64,000 bases of DNA from Bacillus sp. ISL-45 (GTDB taxonomy: Bacteria; Bacillota; Bacilli; Bacillales; Cytobacillaceae). The notes beneath the pieces were generated by a model. That model worked only from the letters and a program-made list of their open reading frames with translations. It made no database searches and had not been told where the DNA came from. The position numbers and the translations under genes were made by a program. The stretch is from positions 397,375 to 461,374 of the forward strand of contig NZ_JAGGQQ010000004.1 in assembly GCF_018613195.1 (NCBI RefSeq). The letters run 5' to 3'. Of this stretch, positions 9,841 through 18,643 are shown piece after piece (position 1 is the first letter of the stretch; each line of letters starts with the position of its first letter).

Positions 9841-10611
9841 CTAAATCAAATCCAGCTCTTTCAAACCGTGCCAGATTCCATCGTCATCTACATCCCGGGT
9901 AACCATATTAGCGAGTTTCTTCAATTCAGGAACAGAATTGCCCATGGCAACCCCTGTACCGACTGCTTGAATCATCTCAAGGTCATTCAACCCATCACCA
10001 AAAGCGTATACATCTTCCCGTTTGAAACCTAATCGCTCCACCATCTTCTTGATTCCTTCCGCTTTAGACCCTCCCGCTGGCAGAATATCAACAGAGTATG
10101 GATGCCACCTGATAAAGTTAAACTCAGGATAGGTCTCCCTATAATACTTTTCCTGGCCTTCTTCGCAGAACAATAGCGTTTGGTAGAGGTCCCGATCTAC
10201 ATAAAATCGGTCATCATGTTCAGGATGGGCGAACTTCAGGTCACCCAGGCTTTTTTCAATGTATTCGTGGTGCTTCACTGATGATTTCATCGTCATATTG
10301 TTCATAAAAACGACTGGATGGCCCTTATCTGCAGCTTCAAAATAAAGTTCTTCTATCTTTCCATTATTCAATGGATTCTGGCTGATTGGCTCCCCTTCAA
10401 ACACAACATATTGTCCGTTAAAACTTACAAAAGAATCGATCTCCAGCTCTTCTCTCAGGTATTCGAACATAAATGGAGCCCTCCCTGTAGCAATGGCTAC
10501 AAAAACCCCATTATTTTTTAATGTAACAATTGCCTCTTTTGTAGAATCCGGCAGATTTTTATCATGGTCCAACAGTGTACCATCTATATCAAAAAATACG
10601 ATTTTGCTCAT
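9841..10611 (-). CDS. ykrA: Cof-type HAD-IIB phosphatase, YkrA
   Basis: Cytoplasmic HAD-superfamily phosphatase of 256 residues. Motif I is DIDGT (8-12, nucleophile Asp8 and acid/base Asp10), motif II is ATGR (41-44), motif III is the Lys in GGSKAEGIK, and motif IV is GDGLNDLEM. The cap between motifs II and III is the alpha/beta type of subclass IIB (Cof/YidA/YwpJ). Such enzymes hydrolyse sugar phosphates or flavin/PLP-type phosphates; the substrate is not known. Position beside def and rpoY-rnjA matches B. subtilis ykrA. The stop codon falls in the 8 bp next to MITE copy A. Confidence 0.92.
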   Translation of the reverse strand: MSKIVFFDIDGTLLDHDKNLPDSTKEAIVTLKNNGVFVAIATGRAPFMFEYLREELEIDSFVSFNGQYVVFEGEPISQNPLNNGKIEELYFEAADKGHPVVFMNNMTMKSSVKHHEYIEKSLGDLKFAHPEHDDRFYVDRDLYQTLLFCEEGQEKYYRETYPEFNFIRWHPYSVDILPAGGSKAEGIKKMVERLGFKREDVYAFGDGLNDLEMIQAVGTGVAMGNSVPELKKLANMVTRDVDDDGIWHGLKELDLI

Positions 10612-10738
10612 GATCTTCTCCTTCGATGCTATGATTAAATTATTTTCTTACTTATTGAGCTGTATTATGTAATCCCGGTAGTCTACCAAATCGTTGCGTG
10701 CATGTACAGAAATAAGAAGTCTAAATCTGTGTCAAAAC

Positions 10739-10757
10739 AATGACAATTTGTGTCATT
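10739..10757. promoter_or_regulatory. Perfect inverted repeat upstream of ykrA
   Basis: AATGACA-ATTTG-TGTCATT is a perfect 7-base inverted repeat, and another TGTCA occurs 10 bases to the left. It lies about 130 bp before the ykrA start codon and about 150 bp before the small peptide gene on the other strand, so it could be an operator for either. Confidence 0.35.
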
Positions 10758-10907
10758 CCATCAATACCCATGAAAAAATTTGCTATTTCATCATATAATA
10801 TAAACAAAAAGATAGGAATTTGAAAAATAATCTTAGTTAAACTTTTCCTTGTTTACTTTACTTTGGACAAGGATAGTTTAAAATAAGAACTAAGGAGATG
10901 ATCCACT

Positions 10908-10979
10908 ATGTTAAAGAAGCTAAGAAAGAAGCTTTTAAAACAGTGGAAAGATTTGCTTCGAAAAAAAACAATCGCTTAA
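10908..10979 (+). CDS. Putative 23-residue basic amphipathic peptide
   Basis: A complete tiny gene: AAGGAG 11 bases before an ATG, 23 codons, stop, then an intrinsic terminator 6 bp later. The product has ten Lys/Arg, one Asp, and Leu/Trp/Ile at helical spacing (LKKLRKKLLKQWKDLLRK), so it should form a strongly cationic amphipathic helix. I do not recognise a family. It could be a membrane-active or toxin-like peptide, or a ribosome/RNA-binding peptide. It sits between divergent ykrA and the rpoY-rnjA operon. Confidence 0.55.
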   Translation: MLKKLRKKLLKQWKDLLRKKTIA

Positions 10980-10985
10980 CTTTTT

Positions 10986-11019
10986 GAGCCCTTCAAACTT
11001 GCGAAGGGCTCCTTCCTTA
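10986..11019 (+). terminator. Intrinsic terminator after the 23-residue peptide gene
   Basis: GAGCCCTTC pairs with GAAGGGCTC, followed by a C/T-rich tail, 6 bp after the stop codon. Confidence 0.8.
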
Positions 11020-11114
11020 TTGTAAATTGGTTAATAGCGGAAAAACATGGCACGATGGATAATAACAATGGTGACATTGTTAATTTTTATATATGGCGGA
11101 TTTCGTTTATTGTT

Positions 11115-11192
11115 TTGACAGAGTTATGCTTTACCTACAAAATCAGTTCGTCTACCTTTGGTATATCCCAGGCAGGGAATCGCATAACTCTG
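11115..11192 (+). promoter_or_regulatory. Putative rpoY-rnjA promoter with a flanking 11-bp inverted repeat
   Basis: TTGACA at 11115-11120 is followed after 17 bases by CAAAAT, a possible sigma-A promoter with a good -35 and weak -10. The 11-base arm CAGAGTTATGC (11119-11129) overlaps the -35 and spacer, and its exact complement GCATAACTCTG lies at 11182-11192. The arms could be an operator pair or, if transcription starts further upstream, a stem closing a structured leader. Confidence 0.4.
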
Positions 11193-11256
11193 CAAAATGT
11201 GTCATCGGAAATTGCCTATAAAATAGAAAAAGTTAATTTAAGGAGAGAGATTTTTA

Positions 11257-11469
11257 ATGATTTTTAAAGTTTACTTCCAGGAATCCAACAAGCAAGTACC
11301 AGTTCGCGAAAAAACACAAACCATTTATGTGAAAGCCGACACTGAAAGAGATGTAAGGACAAAAATAGCTGATCGCCAATATAATATTGAATATGTCGAG
11401 GCAGTTGAGGGTAACTATTTTGAGTATGAGAAACAAAAAGAAAACTTTGAAGTATTGGAGATCGAATAA
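11257..11469 (+). CDS. rpoY: RNA polymerase epsilon subunit
   Basis: Small acidic protein of 70 residues matching the YkzG/RpoY family, a Firmicutes-specific RNA polymerase subunit bound near the secondary channel side. Recognisable stretches are the N-terminal MIFKVYFQE, the central VKADTERDVR and the C-terminal YFEYEKQKENFEVLE. AAGGAGAGAG precedes the ATG. It lies 3 bp upstream of rnjA, the conserved two-gene arrangement in Bacilli, so the polymerase subunit and the main 5' exonuclease are co-expressed. The leader contains an unusual inverted repeat. Confidence 0.95.
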   Translation: MIFKVYFQESNKQVPVREKTQTIYVKADTERDVRTKIADRQYNIEYVEAVEGNYFEYEKQKENFEVLEIE

Positions 11470-11472
11470 TTT

Positions 11473-13140
11473 ATGAAATTCGTTAAAAATGACCAAACAG
11501 CCGTTTTCGCGCTCGGTGGACTAGGCGAGATCGGCAAGAATACCTATGGGGTGCAGTTCCAGGATGAAATCATCCTGATCGATGCCGGCATAAAATTCCC
11601 AGAAGATGAATTACTGGGTATCGATTATGTTATCCCCGACTATTCCTACCTGGTAAAAAATGAAGACAAAATTAAGGGCCTGTTCATTACCCATGGCCAC
11701 GAGGACCACATCGGCGGTATCCCTTATTTGCTGCGCGAAATCAATGTTCCAATCTATGGCGGCAAGCTGGCACTCGGCCTGATCAAAAACAAGCTTGAAG
11801 AGCACGGTTTGTTGCGAAAAGCGAAGCTGATCGAAATCAAGGAAGACGACATTATCAAGTTCCGTAAAACTTCGGTCACTTTCTTCAGAACAACACACAG
11901 TATTCCCGATTCATATGGTGTAGTAGTGAAAACGCCTCCTGGCCAAATTGTCCACACAGGCGATTTCAAGTTTGATTTTACACCGGTAGGTGAACCAGCC
12001 AATTTGACAAAAATGGCTGAAATTGGCAAAGAAGGTGTCCTTTGCTTACTTTCGGACAGTACAAATGCCGAGGTTCCGCACTTCACGATGTCTGAACGCC
12101 GTGTTGGCGAAAGCATTCATGATATTTTCCGAAAAGTGGATGGACGGATCATCTTTGCTACTTTCGCTTCCAATATCCACCGCTTACAGCAGGTTGTTGA
12201 AGCTGCGGTCGCAAACGGCAGAAAAGTTGCCGTATTCGGACGGAGCATGGAATCAGCGATCAATATCGGACAAGAACTTGGCTATATCACTGCGCCAAAG
12301 GATACATTCATTGAAGCACAGCAAATCAACAGACTCCCTGCCAACCAGGTAACAATCCTTTGTACCGGAAGCCAGGGCGAGCCAATGGCTGCTTTATCAA
12401 GGATTGCGAACGGTACACACCGCCAAATCCAAATTCAGCCTGGCGATACAGTAGTGTTCTCGTCTTCTCCGATCCCTGGTAATACCATCAGCGTTAACAG
12501 GACAATCAACATGCTGTCACGTGCAGGTGCAGATGTTATCCACGGTTCATTGAATGACATCCATACTTCAGGACACGGTGGTCAGGAAGAGCAGAAATTG
12601 ATGCTTCGTCTGATCAAACCGAAATACTTTATGCCAATCCACGGGGAGTACCGCATGCAAAAGATGCATACGAAACTCGCTACTGATTGTGGAGTTGCTA
12701 AAGAGAACTGCTTTATCATGGATAACGGTGAAGTACTTGCTCTTGGCGATAACGAGGTTGGCGTAGCCGGGAAGATTCCTTCCGGCAATGTCTACATTGA
12801 CGGAAGTGGAGTTGGCGATATCGGGAACATTGTTCTTCGCGACCGCCGAATCCTGTCCGAGGAAGGCCTTGTTGTTGTAGTAGTTAGCATCAATATGAAG
12901 GAATTCAAGATTGCTGCAGGTCCTGACCTGATTTCACGCGGGTTTGTCTATATGCGCGAATCTGGCGACCTGATCAACGACGCACAAAGCCTGATCAATA
13001 AGCACTTAAATAAAGTAATGGAAAGAAAAACAACTCAGTGGTCAGAAATCAAAAACGAAATCACTGATACGCTTGCACCTTTCCTCTACGAAAAAACAAA
13101 ACGCCGTCCAATGATCCTGCCGATCATTATGGAGATTTAA
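11473..13140 (+). CDS. rnjA: Ribonuclease J1
   Basis: Metallo-beta-lactamase/beta-CASP nuclease of 555 residues, the same length as B. subtilis RNase J1. It is a 5'-to-3' exonuclease and endonuclease central to mRNA turnover and 16S rRNA 5' maturation. The zinc motif [10 protein letters not shown] gives His74, His76, Asp78 and His79. The beta-CASP insert follows, with SDSTNAE and later SGHGGQEE, and the C-terminal domain ends in [12 protein letters not shown]. It overlaps no neighbour but begins 3 bp after rpoY and ends in a strong terminator. Confidence 0.98.
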   Translation: MKFVKNDQTAVFALGGLGEIGKNTYGVQFQDEIILIDAGIKFPEDELLGIDYVIPDYSYLVKNEDKIKGLFITHGHEDHIGGIPYLLREINVPIYGGKLALGLIKNKLEEHGLLRKAKLIEIKEDDIIKFRKTSVTFFRTTHSIPDSYGVVVKTPPGQIVHTGDFKFDFTPVGEPANLTKMAEIGKEGVLCLLSDSTNAEVPHFTMSERRVGESIHDIFRKVDGRIIFATFASNIHRLQQVVEAAVANGRKVAVFGRSMESAINIGQELGYITAPKDTFIEAQQINRLPANQVTILCTGSQGEPMAALSRIANGTHRQIQIQPGDTVVFSSSPIPGNTISVNRTINMLSRAGADVIHGSLNDIHTSGHGGQEEQKLMLRLIKPKYFMPIHGEYRMQKMHTKLATDCGVAKENCFIMDNGEVLALGDNEVGVAGKIPSGNVYIDGSGVGDIGNIVLRDRRILSEEGLVVVVVSINMKEFKIAAGPDLISRGFVYMRESGDLINDAQSLINKHLNKVMERKTTQWSEIKNEITDTLAPFLYEKTKRRPMILPIIMEI

Positions 13141-13143
13141 AAG

Positions 13144-13177
13144 AAAAACCGTTGCGAGTGTCGCAACGGTTTTTTTG
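13144..13177 (+). terminator. Intrinsic terminator after rnjA
   Basis: AAACCGTTGCGA pairs with TCGCAACGGTTT around a 4-base loop, followed by T residues. Confidence 0.93.
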
Positions 13178-13278
13178 ACGCCTTGTTCAGGAAAACACAA
13201 TTTCGTTGTGAGTCATTACAAGTGTTTCCTACCCCTGTTCAGCAGCCTAACCTATCAAGGCACTTGCACTTCTTATCC

Positions 13279-14229
13279 TCAGCTATCGGAATCTACATTA
13301 TTATTTTGTCCTTGCACAGCTTTCTTTCTGACAAAATATATGATGGCAGCCACAATCACTCCTACAATTATGAGGATAGGGAGGTTGCCAATAAGGAAAA
13401 CAATGATTCCTGAGCCTGCCGCCAGCAGGATGTTGATATTATCAGCAAACTGCTTTTTAATTTTTTGCCAGGTGTTCAAGCTGTCGTTATCTATTTTCGG
13501 GACTGGCACTTCATTTTCTTGCAGAGTGATGGTAACTGTTGAAAGTGCCGTCTGGTTTTCGAGGTATTTCTTCCTTCCCGCTATTTGTTCAATCTGTTCC
13601 TGAACATCTGCCAGGTCCGATGAAATCTTCAAGAGATCCTCTGTTTTCTGAGCCCCTTTCATAAACTCAAGTAATCTGGCTTCGACAGCTCTTTTCGATT
13701 TTAACCTGGATTCCAGGTCTACATACTCCTCAGTAACGTCCTGACCGCTCACACGGCGATTGTTAACTTGAACAGAAAGACCTTCGGCGTCAGTTAAGAA
13801 TGCCTGGAAATGTTCCTGTGGGATTCTGAATGTCATCGTGCCACTTTGCTGCTCGTCATCATAACGGTTCGAATCAGATTGTACTATATAGCCATTGTAA
13901 CGCTTGACCTTTTCTTCAAGGGCACTTCGCGCATTTTCAAAATTTTTAACCCTGATATCCATTTCAGCATTATAGACGACCATCCGCTGAGCAGCCGATT
14001 CATCCGCACCCTTGTCGGACTGTCCCTCTGCTTCCGGTTTCTCTCCAGCGTCAGCAACTTGTTTTTCATCTTCTGAAAAGCTATTTTCCTCATTTACATT
14101 TTCCATGTCAGCAGCAGAGTTCATATCACCTTCAGAACTCATCTTACTATTTTCCTGTGACATCCCCCCGCTGCAGCCTGCCAGCAAAAGTACAAACAAA
14201 ATACTCATAATAAATACTTTTTTCAACAA
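13279..14229 (-). CDS. DUF4349 lipoprotein with C-terminal membrane anchor
   Basis: Protein of about 316 residues. A lipoprotein signal peptide ends in LAGC, then comes an acidic low-complexity linker (Ser/Glu/Asn/Met). A domain of the DUF4349 type begins YNAEMDIRVKNFENARSALEE and continues through a coiled coil with EYVDLESRLKSKRAVEARLLE. A transmembrane segment (about 20 residues rich in Ile/Val/Gly) and a short basic tail end the protein. It would thus span the space between a lipid anchor and a membrane helix. The TTG at 14229 is used because GGGGG lies 7 bases upstream; the next codon is also TTG. Function unknown. Confidence 0.85.
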   Translation of the reverse strand: MLKKVFIMSILFVLLLAGCSGGMSQENSKMSSEGDMNSAADMENVNEENSFSEDEKQVADAGEKPEAEGQSDKGADESAAQRMVVYNAEMDIRVKNFENARSALEEKVKRYNGYIVQSDSNRYDDEQQSGTMTFRIPQEHFQAFLTDAEGLSVQVNNRRVSGQDVTEEYVDLESRLKSKRAVEARLLEFMKGAQKTEDLLKISSDLADVQEQIEQIAGRKKYLENQTALSTVTITLQENEVPVPKIDNDSLNTWQKIKKQFADNINILLAAGSGIIVFLIGNLPILIIVGVIVAAIIYFVRKKAVQGQNNNVDSDS

Positions 14230-14343
14230 TGAAAGGCCCCCTTGAAACACTTCTATTTATGAATTTGACGGTAACTCTGTTAAAAAGTTACAGAATGCAT
14301 CTTAAAGTGGATGCCCCCCTCTTAGCCGTATCAAAAATACTGC

Positions 14344-14370
14344 AAAAAAAGCCTTCACGAAGAAGGCTTT
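14344..14370 (-). terminator. Intrinsic terminator after the ABC exporter operon
   Basis: On the minus strand AGCCTTCTTCGTGAAGGCT forms a hairpin followed by seven T, just after the stop codon at 14377. Confidence 0.9.
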
Positions 14371-14376
14371 CTACAT

Positions 14377-16194
14377 TTACACTGCATCTAGCATATTGAA
14401 TTGTGCTTTGACAAGGTGATGATATTCTCCTTCAAGGTCCATAAGCTGGTCATGATTGCCCTGCTCGATGATCAAGCCATTCTCTAGCACGAAGATATTA
14501 TCCGCTTCCCTGATGGTCGATAGTCTGTGGGCAATGATGATAGCCGTGCGGCCGTTCAACAGTGTTTTTAGAGCCTTTTGGATTTTCATTTCTGTTTCGG
14601 TATCAATGCTCGCTGTCGCTTCATCCATAATCAGGATTCGTGGGTTAGCAAGCAACGCCCTGGCGAATGAAAGGAGCTGCCTTTCACCGACTGAAAGGAT
14701 ATTACCCCTTTCTTCCACTTCTGTCTTATATCCATTAGGCAGCTTCTTAATGAATTCGGCTGCTCCTACAGCTTCTGCAGCAGCTATTACTTCTTCCTCT
14801 GCAGCATCCGGCCTGCCGAACAGAATATTATCGTAAATTGTTCCAGAAAAAATAAAGGTGTCCTGCAGTACGATACTGATATGCTTCCTCAGGCTGCCTA
14901 TAGAGACTTCTTTTAGGTCATGACCGTCAACCAATACCCTGCCCGAAGTAGGATCATAGAACCGGCTGATTAAATTGGCAATCGTTGTCTTCCCTGATCC
15001 TGTATGACCAACGAGGGCAACCGTCTGTCCAGCCTTCATTTCGAGGCTGATCCCCTTAAGCGCCGTTCTCTTTTCATCATATGAGAAGACGACTTTATCA
15101 AATTTAATTTCTCCTCGCATTTCCTCGAGCTCAACCGGATGATCAGCCTCAGAAACAATCGGCTTCTCGTCAAGAAACTCGAAGATCCGTTCCGATGAAG
15201 CCATCCCCATCAATAACTGGTTATATACCTGGCCCAGCCTAGAGATTGGTTCCCAGAACATACCAAGATAGAAGGCGAAGGAGACGAATACACCAATTGA
15301 GATCGTTCCATTTTGGATCAAACTCGCTCCATACCAAATTAATACTGCTGTACCAAGTGCATTGGTCAGTTCAACCATCGGACGGAACATCGCATTTTTC
15401 TGTGAAGCCGACTTCCAGCTCTGGAAGGTCTCATCGTTTACTCCATCAAAAAAAGCCATGTTTTCCTTTTCCTGCGTAAAAGATTGTGTAACCCTGATAC
15501 CCTGGATACTTTCATTCAGGTGGGAATTTAACTTGGATTGCTTCATGCGAACATCCTGCCAGGAGCGCCTGATGTTTTTTCTCAGCTTTGTTGAGATCAG
15601 GAACATGATCGGTAAAATAATCATGATTGCCAGTGTAAGCTGCGGACTTAACGAGAACAGGATAAAGAAGATGCCGACCAGCAGAACAATGTCCATCAAT
15701 AAGTTGATGACACCATTGGTGAACAATTCCTGAAGGGAATTGATGTCATTCATGATCCGCACGAGTATGGATCCAGCTGAACGCTGGTCAAAAAAGCGAT
15801 GCGATAGATTTTGCACATGCGTGAATAAATGTTTACGCAAATCATATATAACATTCTGGCCTAATTGATTCATCCAGCGGATTCTGTAAATGTTCGCAAT
15901 ATAGGAAGCTGTATAAAGCCCCCCTATGAGCGCGACCAGCCAGAAAAGCATAGTGACGTCTTTATTTTTAACGGCTCTGTCAAGAGTGTAGATCCCAATC
16001 AGAATTGGGATTGTCAGTCTTACTGCTGTCGTGATTAAAACCATGGCAATCGACAGCGGCACAAGCGTCTTTTTATATGGGAGCATATAACCAAAAAGCC
16101 TCAACATCTGTTTCCAGTTAAAAGGCTTATCAATAACCTGGTCAGTAGAATAGTGGAACCTTTTCAAAACTTGAGAGTTACCTTTCTTGCTCAA
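14377..16194 (-). CDS. ABC exporter half-transporter, YfiC-type subunit with variant signature motif
   Basis: Type IV (type I exporter fold) half-transporter of 605 residues: six membrane helices (about 40-325) fused to a nucleotide-binding domain. Walker A is GHTGSGKT (396-403) and Walker B is ILIMDE with the catalytic Glu525 present. The ABC signature is LSVGE (500-504) instead of LSGGQ. With the upstream half-transporter it should form a heterodimer of the YfiBC/BmrCD class, exporting lipophilic compounds; the substrate is unknown. It starts at TTG after GGGGGG and lies 82 bp after its partner. Confidence 0.93.
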   Translation of the reverse strand: MSKKGNSQVLKRFHYSTDQVIDKPFNWKQMLRLFGYMLPYKKTLVPLSIAMVLITTAVRLTIPILIGIYTLDRAVKNKDVTMLFWLVALIGGLYTASYIANIYRIRWMNQLGQNVIYDLRKHLFTHVQNLSHRFFDQRSAGSILVRIMNDINSLQELFTNGVINLLMDIVLLVGIFFILFSLSPQLTLAIMIILPIMFLISTKLRKNIRRSWQDVRMKQSKLNSHLNESIQGIRVTQSFTQEKENMAFFDGVNDETFQSWKSASQKNAMFRPMVELTNALGTAVLIWYGASLIQNGTISIGVFVSFAFYLGMFWEPISRLGQVYNQLLMGMASSERIFEFLDEKPIVSEADHPVELEEMRGEIKFDKVVFSYDEKRTALKGISLEMKAGQTVALVGHTGSGKTTIANLISRFYDPTSGRVLVDGHDLKEVSIGSLRKHISIVLQDTFIFSGTIYDNILFGRPDAAEEEVIAAAEAVGAAEFIKKLPNGYKTEVEERGNILSVGERQLLSFARALLANPRILIMDEATASIDTETEMKIQKALKTLLNGRTAIIIAHRLSTIREADNIFVLENGLIIEQGNHDQLMDLEGEYHHLVKAQFNMLDAV

Positions 16195-16276
16195 AATCTT
16201 CCCCCCTGTACATTATAGATAACTGATCCGGTATGAACGAAATGACGAACATCTATCAATCATCCCTTTTTGAATT

Positions 16277-18025
16277 TCAGCCAGTTTGCGATACTTTTTG
16301 GCGGTCCTTAAATTGTATATCGTAGATTTTTTGATATGTTCCGCCATTCTTGATCAGTTGTTCATGGGTTCCACGCTCAGCAATTGCCCCATTTTCAAGC
16401 ACGAGAATTTCATCTGCGTGCTTAAGGGAAGAAATGCGGTGTGCGATGATAAAAGTCGTCCGTCCCTTCATGACTTCCAGGAGTGCTTGCTGGATCTTGA
16501 ATTCAGTTTCCATATCTACTGCACTTGTGGCATCATCAAGGATCAAGATACTTGGATTGACACAAATCGCCCTGGCAATCGCGATTCTTTGCTTTTGGCC
16601 GCCAGACAGCCCCATTCCTCTTTCCCCAAGGATCGTATCATACCCATCCGGCAGTTCCATTATAAAACTATGTGCCTGCGCCCTTTTTGCGGCAGCAATG
16701 ATTTCCTCCATCGTTGCCTCTGGATTGCCATAAGAGATATTGGCTTTAATCGAGGAAGAAAAAAGGAAGGACTCCTGGAGGACAATCCCTATGTTGCTGC
16801 GAAGTGAACGAATTGAATAATCCTTAATATCCAGGCCATCAATCAGGACTTGGCCAGCGACCGGCTCATAAAACCTAGTCATCAGCTGAGTAATGCTTGT
16901 TTTTCCAGAACCTGTCGACCCAATCAACCCAATTGTCTGGCCAGGACGTGCTTTAAAGGTAATATTATATAAAGCTTCATTTTCATCATCGCCATAACGG
17001 AGTGTTACATTATTGAACTCTACGTCTCCTGAGAGTTTTTCAACCTGAAGGGCCCCACGCTTCTCTTCAATCTCCTCATCAGCTTCAAGAATCTCCAATA
17101 ATCGTTCCCCTGATGCTTTGGATTGGGAAAACAGATTCACAACGAATCCGAGGTTCATGATTGGCCACATGATGTACCAAACGAGGCTGTAGAAAGCCAC
17201 CAGCTCTCCCGGCAGCAAAGATTCATTCATGACCAGGAAGCCACCGTATCCTAAAAGCAGGACAACACTTAAATTCCCCAAAAACTCCATTAAAGGGAAA
17301 TACTTCGCCCAGATTTCCGAAGTGAATAAATATTGATCTTTATAATTTCCATTTGAGGAATTGAATCTGCCAATCTCATAATCTTCACGAGAAAGAGACT
17401 TTACAGTGTTGATTCCGCTTATATTCTCCTGAACCTTGGTATTCAGTTTCCCAAACGACTTCCGGATCCCCCTGAACGCCGGATGGACTGCCCTGTCAAA
17501 CTTATACACGACTACAGCAAGGAAAGGCAGTGTAGCGAGAGTCACAAAAGTCAATGAAATAGAATAATAGAACATAACGGTAAAACTAATACCAATTAAG
17601 AGGACAAAACGAATCAACTCCGAGAAGCCAAAGCTTAGGAAAAAGCGAAAGCCTTCCACATCTGCAGTAAGCCTTGACATTAAATCACCTGTCTTCGCAT
17701 TGTCGTAATAACGGAAAGAAAGGAACTGAAGCCTTTCATAAAGCGAGTTTCTCAGCTTATAGACAGAATGAATGCCAAACAGATCTCCTGTATATTGATA
17801 AATGTAGGTACAGATACCTTTAACGACCATGGATCCCACAAAACCGGCAGCAAGAAGTGGAATCAGATCATACCGTCCTCCAATGACGGCTTCATCGATT
17901 GTAAGCTGCAGGATCATCGGATAAACCACGGTAATCGCTGTTACAATCAACATAAATAATATTGACCATATAAAGTAATTTTTAAAAGGCCAATAATATT
18001 CTTTTAATTTTTTGAATGTCTCCAT
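16277..18025 (-). CDS. ABC exporter half-transporter, YfiB-type subunit with degenerate Walker B
   Basis: Half-transporter of 582 residues: six membrane helices followed by a nucleotide-binding domain. Walker A is GSTGSGKT (369-376) and the signature is canonical LSGGQ (473-477), but the residue after Walker B is Asp498 (ILILDD), replacing catalytic Glu. Paired with the downstream gene, which has Glu but a variant signature, this gives one complete and one degenerate ATP site, the hallmark of asymmetric heterodimeric exporters. Sizes match the B. subtilis YfiB/YfiC pair better than YheI/YheH. First gene of the operon, with ATG after GGGGGG. Confidence 0.93.
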   Translation of the reverse strand: METFKKLKEYYWPFKNYFIWSILFMLIVTAITVVYPMILQLTIDEAVIGGRYDLIPLLAAGFVGSMVVKGICTYIYQYTGDLFGIHSVYKLRNSLYERLQFLSFRYYDNAKTGDLMSRLTADVEGFRFFLSFGFSELIRFVLLIGISFTVMFYYSISLTFVTLATLPFLAVVVYKFDRAVHPAFRGIRKSFGKLNTKVQENISGINTVKSLSREDYEIGRFNSSNGNYKDQYLFTSEIWAKYFPLMEFLGNLSVVLLLGYGGFLVMNESLLPGELVAFYSLVWYIMWPIMNLGFVVNLFSQSKASGERLLEILEADEEIEEKRGALQVEKLSGDVEFNNVTLRYGDDENEALYNITFKARPGQTIGLIGSTGSGKTSITQLMTRFYEPVAGQVLIDGLDIKDYSIRSLRSNIGIVLQESFLFSSSIKANISYGNPEATMEEIIAAAKRAQAHSFIMELPDGYDTILGERGMGLSGGQKQRIAIARAICVNPSILILDDATSAVDMETEFKIQQALLEVMKGRTTFIIAHRISSLKHADEILVLENGAIAERGTHEQLIKNGGTYQKIYDIQFKDRQKVSQTG

Positions 18026-18078
18026 TCATATCCCCCCCTTTGGAAAATTAGAGATTGTTAAGGCAATAATGGTTTGTT

Positions 18079-18104
18079 TCCTTCTTCGTACGTGTAGGAA
18101 GGAA
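18079..18104. promoter_or_regulatory. Inverted repeat upstream of the ABC exporter operon
   Basis: TTCCTTC and GAAGGAA flank a 12-base centre, about 60-80 bp before the start codon of the first exporter gene. It could be an operator or a leader hairpin; no regulator is encoded next to it. Confidence 0.25.
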
Positions 18105-18328
18105 TCGTACCCCCAACCTTGTAAAAATAGCAACGCGCAGAAAAAAATTGGAAAAGCTTAGCAAAAAAGAAAAGCACGTATACATTAATATATCGAGTTT
18201 CGAAATATTTTTCCAGTATTTTTTAGAATTTTTATATTTTTTTGTATATGGAAATTATCAGATTTTAACTGAAAAAGGCAGGCGAAATGGTGTTGGACTT
18301 TGGAATCAAAGGAATCAGAAGGCCTCGA

Positions 18329-18628
18329 TAGGACAAGCTTGTGGTCATAACAGAGAAAAGTGTCCGTTAGGTGAGCTATATCGGACAAACTCGTTGTCTT
18401 TATGCAGAAAAATGTCCGTTAGAAGGGCTCTATCGGACAAAAACGTGGTCTTTATTCAGAAAAAGTGTCCGTTCGAAGGGCTATATCGGACAAACTCGTG
18501 GTCCTTATGCAGAAAAATGTCCGTTAGAAGGGCTCTCGGACAAACTCGTGGTCTTTATGCAGAAAAGTGTCCGTTAGAAGGACTCTATCGGACAAACTCG
18601 TGGTCTTTATGCAGAAAAGTGTCCGTTA
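18329..18628. repeat. Tandem array 2 of hairpin units, period 50-53 bp
   Basis: Well-conserved units begin at TGTCCGTT positions 18361, 18413, 18466, 18518, 18568 and 18620 (spacings 52, 53, 52, 50, 52), with a partial unit on the left. In each, TGTCCG pairs with CGGACA 21 bases later; the fifth start is one short because the preceding unit has lost two bases in the loop (CTCGGACA). A reading frame runs through the array but is out of register from unit to unit, so it is not a repeat protein. The array ends at the 3' end of the redoxin gene. Confidence 0.92.
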
Positions 18629-18643
18629 AACCCTCAAAAGGAT

